A stretch of 5,171 bases of DNA from Pseudolysobacter sp. (GTDB lineage: Bacteria; Pseudomonadota; Gammaproteobacteria; Xanthomonadales; Rhodanobacteraceae). The position numbers and the translations under genes are program-made. Shown in pieces: positions 1-5,171 of the stretch (the stretch's first letter is position 1; the number at the start of each line of letters is the position of its first letter). The notes under the pieces are model-generated. The model was not told the DNA's origin. It worked only from the letters and a program-made list of their open reading frames with translations, and did not search any database. The stretch lies in NCBI GenBank assembly GCA_025351985.1, contig JANXUW010000566.1, forward strand, positions 1 to 5,171, given 5' to 3'.

Positions 1-319
1 CCGTGATGACACGGCCATTGGTGAGCGTGGTAGCGCCCGTGGCGGTGAGGTTGCCGCCCGCGATCGTGAGTGTATGCGTCGGATCATTATCATCGTAGGT
101 GATGTTGGTCAGGCTGCGCGCCGGGTTGACTTCAGGCCCGATAATTCGCGAGCCGTTGGTACGCAGATAACTGATGGTCTGGCCGCCCGTGCCCAGGTTG
201 AAAGTCGGCGCCACGTCATAGGTTCCCGCCGCGGTCGGCGACGTTGTATTGCCGATCTGCAACACCCCCGTCGTCGCAGCACCGGTGCCGATCGTCAGCT
301 TGTTGGCGTTGATCAGATT
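1..319 (-). CDS. C-terminal continuation of the surface protein in a shifted frame, runs off left edge
   Basis: After the TAA at 318-320, the minus strand is open in another frame from 319 to the window edge, giving about 106 codons with no stop and no convincing start or ribosome site. The translation begins NLINANKLTIGTGAATTG, continues with VLQIGNTTSPTAAGTYDVAP, TFNLGTGGQTISYLRTNGS and RSLTNITYDDNDPTHTLTIA, and ends in GGNLTATGATTLTNGRVIT. The Gly/Thr/Asn-rich short-strand style matches the region before the break, so this is the same gene rather than a new one. It remains open at position 1, so the true C-terminus is unseen. Confidence 0.7.
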
Positions 320-323
320 AGCC
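317..323 (-). other. Frameshift site near the end of the central open frame
   Basis: The minus strand reads TTC TCC GGC TAA TCT GAT. Dropping a single T gives GGC AAT CTG ATC AAC, joining ...NLFSG to NLINANKLTIG without a break. The extra base could lie some codons upstream. No slippery heptamer or homopolymer is visible, so programmed frameshifting or phase variation is unlikely. Confidence 0.7.
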
Positions 324-2561
324 GGAGAACAGGTTGACGCGACTGGTGATGAACTGATTGGTCGAGGTGAAGGTCAGCGCACTGGCCGTCTGTACGCTCG
401 TACTGGTGATCGGCGCGGTGGTAACACCCGTGCCGGAATAACCCTGCGGCGGACCTCCGCCCGCGTCGTACCAGATGAAGCTGCTGCTTGCGCCATTCGA
501 CGTCAGCGTACCGTTGTTGATCAGAGATCCGCCGGCCATCAGAAAGATCACGTTGCCAGCATTGAACGTCGCGCCGCTGTCGATCGTGATATTGAGGGCG
601 ACGTTGTTGTAGTTGACCAAGGTCGTCGACATCGCCGCCGTGTGGCCGGCTGAGGTATTGGTGACGATGACGTTGGGCAATACGCCGCGCAGGCTGAAGG
701 TCTTGGCCGCGCCGGACGCGGCGTTGCCGAGCTGCAGCGTGCCACCGGTGACGCCTGCCATGCCGCTGCCGGCCTGGTTGCGATAGTCGATCGTGGTCGC
801 CGCGAGTTGGATGACGATGGTTCCGCCGCTGATCGCGATGTTCGAAGTCACGCCTGTGCCCAGATCGAAACTGCCCAGCGCGGAAGTATTACCGCTCGTA
901 CACACCGTGACGGTGCCCGCGCTTTGTGCGTAGGAGATCACGTTGCCTGCGGCGGCCACGCCGAAACGGCCCGCTGCATTGACACTGCCACCGTCGATCA
1001 CGGTGCTGCTGCCTGTGCTGAATCCCATCGCATTGTCGGTGCTGGTACCGATGTTGAAAGTGCCCTGGCTGATGCGCAGCAGACCATTGCTGGTTGGCGA
1101 GCCAGCCTGCCCGGCAACGGTGTAGTTCGGATTGTTGAGCCAGAAACCGGCGCTCAGCGGAATCGTGTAGGCCGCTGTGGAGAAGGTCCGGCTGGCGCCG
1201 ATGAATGTTCCCGATACCTTGATCGTGCCGTTGGTCAGCGCCAGCCAGCCGCCGGCAACGGTATCCGTGGTCACGCCGCGCACGGTGAAGTTGCTCGGCA
1301 TCAACTCGAGGATGCTGCTACTTGTGGTGCCCTTGTTGATCGTGATCTGACGAACATTGGTGGTACCGCCGCTGCCGCCGAACGTGGTATTGCCGGGGCC
1401 GGTAAACGCGATGATTGCACCGGCGGCATTCGCGTTCGTCGAGAAATCGAGCGTACCGTTATTCGTCAGATTGTTGCCGATGCTGAGTGTGTGCCCCGTC
1501 TGCGTACTTGCGGGATTCGACTGCAACGTGGCGCCGCTCTGCACGGTGATATCGGTCGCGACGGTCAGCGTACGCGCCGTGGTCTGCTCGAATTGCAAGG
1601 TGCCGGCCAGCGCCACGGAATAGGCGACAGCGGCGGTATCGATCGTCACCGTCGTGCCGCTGGCGATAGTCACGGCGTCGCTGCCGGTGGGGACGATGCC
1701 CGTCGACCAGTTGCCAGGACTGCTCCACAATCCCGTTCCGAGCGACGTATTCAGCGTCGGTGCCGGCGTGGTTTGAGCGGCGCTGATGAAAGCGGTGTTA
1801 CCTTCGCCGACGGCATACACGCGCCAGCTATAGTTGATTGCAGCCAACAGCCCGCTCGCGACAAAACTGGTTGCGTTCTGCGCGGCGGTAGTCAGGAAAC
1901 TGAAATTGATGCCGTCGGTCGAGACATAGATCGCATAACCCTGCTCGTTGCTTGAATCCGACCAGTTCAGCGTCATGCCGGTGGTCGATACGCCAGTGAA
2001 GGTGAGCGGACCACCCGGCAGATCGACGGCCGGTGGCGTGAACACAAACGTGCGGCGCGATCCATCGCTAGCCGAGCTCAGCACCGGAATGACGCCGGCG
2101 ACATAGGTGTTGTTCACCGGAGTCGCCGACGCGCCGCTAAAAGTTGGTGCCGGCGTGCCGCTCTGGGCTGCCGTGATCGAGCCGACCGTACCGACCGCGT
2201 TGTTGGAAGAAAAGCCGAATTGCGGGCTTGACGAATTCGCGTCCGCCGCACCGGCGGCACTCATGTTCATCGCGCCATAGACGAACTCGATCACGCCACT
2301 GGTTTCGAATAGATGCACTTGGTAGGTGAGATCGGCGGTACCTGAGGCGTTGAAGTTAGCTTGCGTGTTGAGCCACTCCACGACCAGTTCGCGGTTCGGC
2401 GCGCTGCCGATCACCTTGAAATGCACCTTGCCGTTGCCGGCATGCGTGCGTTGATCGGCGCCGTAGGCGGTGATCAACGATTGCGCGGCCTGACCGATCG
2501 GATCGTACAGCGTGGTCGATATTGGGGTCGCGCCGAAGCGCAGCGAACCGTTCGAGTTCAC
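318..2561 (-). CDS. Central part of the surface protein: globular beta domain, FnIII-like domain, beta-strand repeats
   Basis: This uninterrupted frame has 747 residues counted from GTG at 2561-2559. That GTG is probably not a true start: the frame is open back to the TAG at 2637-2639, and the 25 intervening codons (DDTASAITLIGFDFYFQGAR onwards) fit the same domain. Residues 1-120 form a globular beta domain with VNSNGSLRFG, LVVEWLNTQ and GVIEFVYG. Residues about 180-265 look like a fibronectin type III domain (MTLNWSD, GYAIYVSTDG, YSWRVYAVGEG). From about 275 comes a G8-like entry (LWSSPGNWSTGIVP, then VTIDTAA), followed by stacked short strands with recurring phrases such as NNLTNNGTLDFSTN, FWLNNPNY, GRFGVAA, SGGTIVIQL, TGGTLQLGNAASGAAK and LINNGTLTSNG. 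There is a single cysteine (554). It lacks a signal peptide and its natural C-terminus, so it cannot be a complete exported protein. No enzymatic motif was recognised; a structural or adhesive role is inference. Confidence 0.7.
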   Translation of the reverse strand: MNSNGSLRFGATPISTTLYDPIGQAAQSLITAYGADQRTHAGNGKVHFKVIGSAPNRELVVEWLNTQANFNASGTADLTYQVHLFETSGVIEFVYGAMNMSAAGAADANSSSPQFGFSSNNAVGTVGSITAAQSGTPAPTFSGASATPVNNTYVAGVIPVLSSASDGSRRTFVFTPPAVDLPGGPLTFTGVSTTGMTLNWSDSSNEQGYAIYVSTDGINFSFLTTAAQNATSFVASGLLAAINYSWRVYAVGEGNTAFISAAQTTPAPTLNTSLGTGLWSSPGNWSTGIVPTGSDAVTIASGTTVTIDTAAVAYSVALAGTLQFEQTTARTLTVATDITVQSGATLQSNPASTQTGHTLSIGNNLTNNGTLDFSTNANAAGAIIAFTGPGNTTFGGSGGTTNVRQITINKGTTSSSILELMPSNFTVRGVTTDTVAGGWLALTNGTIKVSGTFIGASRTFSTAAYTIPLSAGFWLNNPNYTVAGQAGSPTSNGLLRISQGTFNIGTSTDNAMGFSTGSSTVIDGGSVNAAGRFGVAAAGNVISYAQSAGTVTVCTSGNTSALGSFDLGTGVTSNIAISGGTIVIQLAATTIDYRNQAGSGMAGVTGGTLQLGNAASGAAKTFSLRGVLPNVIVTNTSAGHTAAMSTTLVNYNNVALNITIDSGATFNAGNVIFLMAGGSLINNGTLTSNGASSSFIWYDAGGGPPQGYSGTGVTTAPITSTSVQTASALTFTSTNQFITSRVNLFSG

Positions 2562-2636
2562 GCTGAAACGATCCTGGCGCGCGCCCTGGAAATAGAAATC
2601 GAAGCCGATCAGCGTTATTGCCGAGGCGGTGTCATC

Positions 2637-2639
2637 CTA
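2637..2639 (-). other. In-frame TAG interrupting the surface-protein gene
   Basis: The minus strand reads GCC GCC GAC TAG GAT GAC ACC, and both sides are in the same frame: 2639 and 2561 are 78 bases apart. The downstream codons carry domain sequence with no stop until 320. One base change could restore CAG (Gln), TCG (Ser), GAG, AAG or another sense codon. A true mutation or a base error are both possible. Confidence 0.8.
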
Positions 2640-2921
2640 GTCGGCGGCGATCAGAATCGTCGTGCTGCTGCTCATGTCGACCAGCGAGCCGGTAGCCGTG
2701 GTCGAGAACACATAGTTGGCGGAGTTCGCGTAAGGAACAGGACCCAGCGATTGGATCGATTGATCGGGATCGGTCGTGTCTGCGTCGGGTTGCGCTTTCA
2801 GCTGCGCGACCGACATTTCCATCGGCTGCTCCGCCTGCAGATCGGCATGCGCCCAGACCGGGCAAGCGCTCGCAAGCAGGATCGCGAGCAGCTGGAAAAT
2901 GGACAGTAGTTTGGTGCGCAT
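2637..2921 (-). CDS. N-terminal fragment of the surface protein, with signal peptide
   Basis: This stretch encodes 94 residues ending in TAG. I chose the ATG at 2921-2919 because AGGG lies 8 bases upstream and a classical Sec signal peptide begins exactly there. The signal peptide has Arg2 and Lys4, a hydrophobic core at about residues 5-19 (LLSIFQLLAILLASA), and an Ala-His-Ala type I cleavage site after residue 26. Cys20 makes a weak lipobox (ASAC), so a lipoprotein is possible but less likely. The open frame extends further upstream to 3101, but that would bury the signal peptide 60 residues inside the protein. The mature part is acidic and Gln-rich, and its last ~25 residues (from PYANSANYVF) look like the first strands of the domain that continues after the TAG in the same frame. 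On its own this would be a useless exported peptide. Confidence 0.7.
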   Translation of the reverse strand: MRTKLLSIFQLLAILLASACPVWAHADLQAEQPMEMSVAQLKAQPDADTTDPDQSIQSLGPVPYANSANYVFSTTATGSLVDMSSSTTILIAAD

Positions 2922-2929
2922 GACGTTTG

Positions 2930-2935
2930 CCCTGA
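2930..2935 (-). promoter_or_regulatory. Ribosome binding site of the surface-protein gene
   Basis: The minus strand reads TCAGGG followed by 8 bases and then ATG at 2921-2919. This spacing, together with the signal peptide, decides the start in favour of this ATG over the longer open frame reaching 3101. Confidence 0.55.
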
Positions 2936-2995
2936 GTAGTGCCGTATCAAACGGATGTGGTTGGCACACGCCGTTCGAGCCCGCTCGCATAAACC

Positions 2996-3012
2996 GTTTT
3001 GAAAGGTTTTGA
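2996..3012. repeat. Two 7-base direct repeats, 10 bases apart
   Basis: GTTTTGA occurs at 2996-3002 and again at 3006-3012, start to start exactly one helical turn. On the minus strand this is TCAAAAC twice, about 75-90 bases upstream of the surface-protein start. Tandem half-sites at 10-11 base pitch are typical of response-regulator binding sites, but two short copies can also arise by chance. Confidence 0.3.
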
Positions 3013-3029
3013 TGTTGCTGCAGTCCGTC

Positions 3030-3050
3030 CGCAAGAAAACTTTTCTTGCG
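3030..3050. promoter_or_regulatory. Near-perfect palindrome with 10-base arms, operator-like
   Basis: The left arm CGCAAGAAAA (3030-3039) and the right arm TTTTCTTGCG (3041-3050) are exact reverse complements around one central C at 3040. It lies 109 bases upstream of the surface-protein start and about 300 bases upstream of the ene-reductase. The one-base centre makes an RNA hairpin sterically poor and a dimeric repressor or activator site more natural. No regulator family can be named from the sequence alone. Confidence 0.5.
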
Positions 3051-3255
3051 CCGCGACGATCCCGCAATCTGACTCGACATTCTGCAATCGACCGCTTTCA
3101 CGACTGTGGAATATTCAAGCGCGGGCGGCGATGCGATGTTTAATAAATCTTAATGATAGAAGTTACACCTGGAAACGTTGCGCGGTTTACCGCTTTTTAT
3201 GATCAATCACGACATAACGCGATGTGCGCTTTGGGCGTCGCTTTGCCGATTTCGT

Positions 3256-3276
3256 CGAGCGAATTTCATTCGAGCG
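3256..3276. repeat. Small composite repeat: CGAGCG pair around CGAAT/ATTCG
   Basis: CGAGCG occurs at 3256-3261 and 3271-3276. Between and overlapping them is a 5-base inverted repeat, CGAAT (3260-3264) and ATTCG (3268-3272), with three bases between. It abuts the larger inverted repeat at 3276. It may be an extra half-site or chance. Confidence 0.2.
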
Positions 3277-3298
3277 GTTGAATCGGTGCGATTCAACC
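3276..3298. promoter_or_regulatory. Inverted repeat with 10-base arms upstream of the ene-reductase
   Basis: GGTTGAATCG (3276-3285) and CGATTCAACC (3289-3298) are exact reverse complements with GTG between them. The element ends 49 bases before the ene-reductase ATG. It could be the operator for a regulator of this gene or, if transcribed, a 10-bp leader hairpin; a 3-base loop is tight but possible. No T-run follows, so it does not resemble an intrinsic terminator. Ene-reductases of the NemA type are often induced by electrophiles through a repressor, which would suit an operator here, but no regulator is in view. Confidence 0.5.
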
Positions 3299-3335
3299 CG
3301 AGGTCTGACGTTGGATTTCCACATTCCTCACAACC

Positions 3336-3342
3336 AAAGGTG
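3336..3342 (+). promoter_or_regulatory. Ribosome binding site of the ene-reductase
   Basis: AAAGGTG sits with 7 bases between its AAAGG core and the ATG at 3348. This supports that ATG as the start, agreeing with the usual N-terminus of the family (LFDPVALRTLKLSN). Confidence 0.6.
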
Positions 3343-3347
3343 TCCCC

Positions 3348-4424
3348 ATGCTTTTTGATCCCGTCGCCTTGCGCACGCTTAAGCTCAGCAACCACACCGT
3401 CATGTCGCCGATGACCCGCAGCCGCGCCGTCGATGCCAACACACCGAATGCATTGATGGCCGAGTATTACGGCCAGCGCGCCACGGCCGGCCTGATCGTC
3501 ACCGAAGGTACGTCGCCATCGCCGAACGGCCTTGGTTATGCGCGTATCCCAGGCTTGTTTACTGCCGCCCACGTCGCCGGATGGAAACTCGTTACCGATG
3601 CCGTGCATGCCAAGGGCGGCAAGATCGTCGTGCAGCTCATGCATACCGGTCGCGTCACGCACACAGCGAATCTGCCGGCCGGCGCCGAAGTGGTCGCGCC
3701 GACCGTAGGAATTTGCCCAGGCGAGATGTATACCGATGCGCACGGCATGCAGCCATACAGCCAGCCGCGCGCAATGACTGAAACCGATATCAAGCATGCG
3801 ATCAGCGAATACGTGAACGCGGCGCGCCTCGCGATCGAAGCCGGCTTCGACGGCATCGAACTGCACGCGGCGAATGGATATCTGATCGAGCAATTCCTCA
3901 ACGCCAACGTCAACACGCGCACCGATGCCTACGGTGGCAACAGCGACGCGCGCAACAAATTCGCGCTCGACGTTGCACGCGCAACGGCTGCGGCGATTGG
4001 CGCCGACAAGGTCGGCATTCGTCTCTCGCCGCACGGCGTGTTCAACGGCACTGGCGCCTTCGCGGATGTCGATACGCAATACGTCGCGCTGGTCAGCGAG
4101 CTATCCAACATCGGCCTGTTGTACGTACACGTGCTCGATCACTCGGCAATGGGCGCGCCGCCGGTGCCTGCCGAGTTGAAGGCAAAGCTGCGCGAAGCCT
4201 TCAAGGGCCCATTCATTCTCGCCGGCGGATTCGACCGCGACAGTGCGGAGGAAGCATTGGCGGAAAAACACGCCGACGCGATCGCGTTCGGACGTCCATT
4301 CCTAGGCAACCCCGATCTCGTCGAGCGCATGCGCAAGGGTGCGGAACTCAACGCCTTGGACATGGCCACGTTCTACACGCCGGGCGCGAAGGGCTACACC
4401 GATTATTCTGCGTTGGCGAGTTGA
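3348..4424 (+). CDS. FMN-dependent ene-reductase, Old Yellow Enzyme / NemA-like alkene reductase
   Basis: This complete 358-residue protein matches the usual ~360 for classical Old Yellow Enzymes, cytosolic TIM-barrel flavoproteins. The family uses NAD(P)H and FMN to reduce activated C=C bonds (enones, maleimides, nitroalkenes) and some nitro compounds. By family knowledge the visible key residues are Thr23 in SPMTRSR (flavin tuning; YqjM-type enzymes have Cys here), Gln96 in VQLMHTGR, the substrate-anchoring pair His173/Asn176 and proton donor Tyr178 in HAANGY, Arg225 in GIRLSP, the phosphate-binding AGG (292-294), AFGRP around Arg316, and Tyr343 near the C-terminal GYTDY. The His/Asn pair resembles yeast OYE1, whereas E. 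coli NemA has His/His. The motif RTDAYGGNSDARNK carries Asn where Ser is more common. A good ribosome site precedes it, a 10+10 inverted repeat lies about 50 bases upstream, and a hairpin follows its stop. It appears monocistronic. The physiological substrate is unknown; electrophile detoxification is the usual guess. Confidence 0.95.
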   Translation: MLFDPVALRTLKLSNHTVMSPMTRSRAVDANTPNALMAEYYGQRATAGLIVTEGTSPSPNGLGYARIPGLFTAAHVAGWKLVTDAVHAKGGKIVVQLMHTGRVTHTANLPAGAEVVAPTVGICPGEMYTDAHGMQPYSQPRAMTETDIKHAISEYVNAARLAIEAGFDGIELHAANGYLIEQFLNANVNTRTDAYGGNSDARNKFALDVARATAAAIGADKVGIRLSPHGVFNGTGAFADVDTQYVALVSELSNIGLLYVHVLDHSAMGAPPVPAELKAKLREAFKGPFILAGGFDRDSAEEALAEKHADAIAFGRPFLGNPDLVERMRKGAELNALDMATFYTPGAKGYTDYSALAS

Positions 4425-4462
4425 ACCTAAATAGTCTCTAGCGCGGCTGAAGGCTGATCGCC

Positions 4463-4496
4463 TCTGGTTCGCCATCACTCAAGATGGCGAACCAGA
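4463..4496. terminator. Perfect 14-bp hairpin between convergent genes, terminator-like without T-run
   Basis: TCTGGTTCGCCATC (4463-4476) and GATGGCGAACCAGA (4483-4496) pair perfectly around the loop ACTCAA. It starts 38 bases after the ene-reductase stop and lies between two genes that read towards each other, the right place for a shared terminator. Neither strand has a T-run after the stem, so it may instead be an mRNA 3'-end stabilising hairpin or work with Rho. The hairpin is certain as sequence; its function is inferred. Confidence 0.5.
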
Positions 4497-4642
4497 TAGC
4501 GGATTGCGGATTGCGCGACGAAACTAAATTTGGCGGTTAGAAAATCATAACTACATCAAGTTGAGAATTACTGAGATGAATCGCGATTTCCACAGATATG
4601 CGCGATCAGAAAGGTTTGCTCCTTAAAGATTTTAGATAAGTA

Positions 4643-5171
4643 TCATTTCTCGATGAGCTTGATCGAATTTGAATCATCGTTTGAAACCGAAAATCCTGCG
4701 GTACGAACAAGGCGCGCATATACGTAGGTACTCTGGCGGCTCGGTCTGCCGCGAGCTCTTGAATCATTCTCTTCTTTCATAAACTGATGCACCAGAGAAC
4801 TTGGATAACTATTTATATTGACTGAATCACATTCTGCATAAATTTCATGCGCACTCATTTTCGAAAATTTATAATAGTAGTAGATAAGATTTAGAATAGC
4901 GCAAAATTTTTCGGCTTCTCCATTTTTTGTTTTTTCATAACCTATACGAATTTTTGTACGAGGATCAAGAATTTTTGCACAATTAGAATTTATGGTTTCT
5001 GAAATTAAATCATCCGCGACAAACATATCAAGAAAATCTTTGTTTTTGTGGAATAGAAATACTAAAAAAAATAGCCAAAAAACATGTATGGGGTAAGCGT
5101 CGCTAAGGGTGGTGGCTACTTCATCGGCCAACGAAAAAATCTGCTTTTCACTACGCAAATCCAAAGAAAAT
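4643..5171 (-). CDS. Unrecognised AT-rich gene, N-terminus beyond right edge, with RGRP motif
   Basis: The minus strand is open from the window edge to TGA at 4643-4645, giving at least 175 codons. A TTG at 5164-5162 would give 173 residues, but the frame is open upstream of it and no ribosome site is visible, so the gene is most likely cut by the edge. Counting from that TTG, residues about 26-38 (IHVFWLFFLVFLF) are strongly hydrophobic, either a short membrane segment or a buried helix. The middle is mixed and charged with a YYYY run (95-98). Residues 136-143 (RARGRPSR) contain RGRP, the core of AT-hook DNA-binding motifs, and the tail ends SIKLIEK. I recognise no family. GC is about 29% over 4801-4920, far below its neighbours, though the RGRP-coding stretch is locally GC-rich. 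This suggests acquired DNA. The ene-reductase is convergent, so they are not in one operon. Confidence 0.6.
   Translation of the reverse strand, partial: FSLDLRSEKQIFSLADEVATTLSDAYPIHVFWLFFLVFLFHKNKDFLDMFVADDLISETINSNCAKILDPRTKIRIGYEKTKNGEAEKFCAILNLIYYYYKFSKMSAHEIYAECDSVNINSYPSSLVHQFMKEENDSRARGRPSRQSTYVYARLVRTAGFSVSNDDSNSIKLIEK

Larger units (their letters stand above)
1..2921 (-). pseudogene. Large secreted beta-strand repeat surface protein, interrupted twice, incomplete at left edge
   Basis: This entry joins three open stretches that read as one protein: 2921-2637, 2636-318 and 319-1. Ignoring the lesions gives at least about 970 residues, with the C-terminus outside the window. The order is signal peptide (residues 1-26), short acidic linker, globular beta domain, fibronectin type III-like domain, then a long Gly/Thr/Asn/Ser-rich region of short beta strands. 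The repeat region resembles large exported proteins with autotransporter-like or beta-helix passengers. The likely role is cell-surface or extracellular, perhaps adhesion; this is inference. The first lesion is an in-frame TAG at 2637-2639. The second is a one-base frame change near 318-320, after which the same protein style continues in another frame. Any anchor or secretion domain would be to the left, so the export route beyond Sec is unknown. The gene may be decaying, or both lesions may be sequence errors; the window cannot decide. Confidence 0.75.
2922..3347. other. Divergent intergenic region of 426 bases without a gene
   Basis: This region separates the start of the minus-strand surface-protein gene from the start of the plus-strand ene-reductase gene. 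No open frame here has a convincing ribosome site and coding character. It contains paired direct repeats (2996-3012), a palindrome (3030-3050), an AT-rich patch (3138-3160), a small composite repeat (3256-3276) and an inverted repeat (3276-3298). Both promoters should lie here. The only -10-like words I see, such as TATGAT at 3198-3203, lack a well-spaced -35, so I make no firm promoter call. Confidence 0.6.

Noticed and set aside
807..1955. Long plus-strand open frame of 382 codons opposite the surface-protein gene
   Set aside because: It is Arg/Ala/Gly-rich with no domain or ribosome site and lies exactly antisense to clear domain sequence, so it is a shadow of a GC-rich gene. The same applies to 74-337, 249-653 and 2361-2909.
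2637..2639. TAG as a pyrrolysine or other recoded codon
   Set aside because: No recoding element is visible, and an exported beta-strand protein is not a known context for pyrrolysine; mutation or base error is simpler.
2922..3101. N-terminal extension of the surface-protein gene to an ATG at 3101
   Set aside because: It would place the signal peptide 60 residues inside the protein and overlap the palindrome; the start at 2921 has a ribosome site and a correct signal peptide.
3182..3198. GCGG-TTTA-CCGC followed by TTTTT as an intrinsic terminator
   Set aside because: The stem is only 4-5 bp and no gene ends nearby, so it is too weak to call.
3207..4079. Minus-strand open frame of 290 codons opposite the ene-reductase
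   Set aside because: It is antisense to an unmistakable enzyme and shows no domain of its own, so it is a shadow.
4499..4515. GCGGATT repeated twice plus GCG as a tandem repeat
   Set aside because: Only 2.4 copies of 7 bases, with no sign of a function.
4579..4588. Perfect 10-base palindrome AATCGCGATT
   Set aside because: Short enough to occur by chance, and it lies at the 3' end of convergent genes where an operator is unlikely.
5162..5164. TTG as the real start of the AT-rich gene
   Set aside because: No ribosome site can be seen and the frame stays open to the window edge, so the true start is probably outside.
1..5171. CRISPR array, tRNA or rRNA gene, insertion sequence or attachment site
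   Set aside because: I found no regularly spaced repeats, tRNA-like fold, transposase sequence or matching terminal repeats.

Overview
The window looks like a chromosomal segment of a GC-rich bacterium. Positions 1 to about 4500 are GC-rich (about 65% GC by hand count over 3601-3660), and the last ~600 bases are very AT-rich (about 29% over 4801-4920). The classical Old Yellow Enzyme and the secreted beta-strand-rich protein would fit a gammaproteobacterium, perhaps xanthomonad-like. That placement is an impression from protein style, not a measured assignment.

Positions 1-2921 (minus strand) hold one very large gene for a secreted surface or extracellular protein that runs off the left edge. 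It has a signal peptide, a globular beta domain, a fibronectin type III-like domain, and a long Gly/Thr/Asn/Ser-rich beta-strand repeat region. As written it is broken twice: an in-frame TAG at 2637-2639 just after the N-terminal segment, and a one-base frame change at about 318-320. Beyond that point the protein continues recognisably in another frame to the window edge. The gene is therefore either a decaying pseudogene or intact with two sequence errors.

Positions 2922-3347 form a divergent intergenic region unusually rich in symmetry elements. They include a near-perfect palindrome, 7-base direct repeats one helical turn apart, and a 10+10-base inverted repeat about 50 bases before the next gene. 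These look like operator sites, but no regulator gene is inside the window.

Positions 3348-4424 (plus strand) encode a complete FMN-dependent ene-reductase (Old Yellow Enzyme / NemA-like alkene reductase) with its key active-site residues in place and a good ribosome binding site. A perfect 14-bp hairpin follows 38 bases after its stop codon.

From about 4520 to the right edge the composition drops sharply. A minus-strand gene of unknown function, open through the edge so its N-terminus is missing, reads towards the ene-reductase. It has a short hydrophobic stretch and an RGRP (AT-hook-like) motif. The composition break suggests acquired DNA.

The three genes show no obvious functional connection. 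I see no convincing new multi-gene system here. The most informative observations are the doubly interrupted surface-protein gene and the palindromes between the divergent genes.
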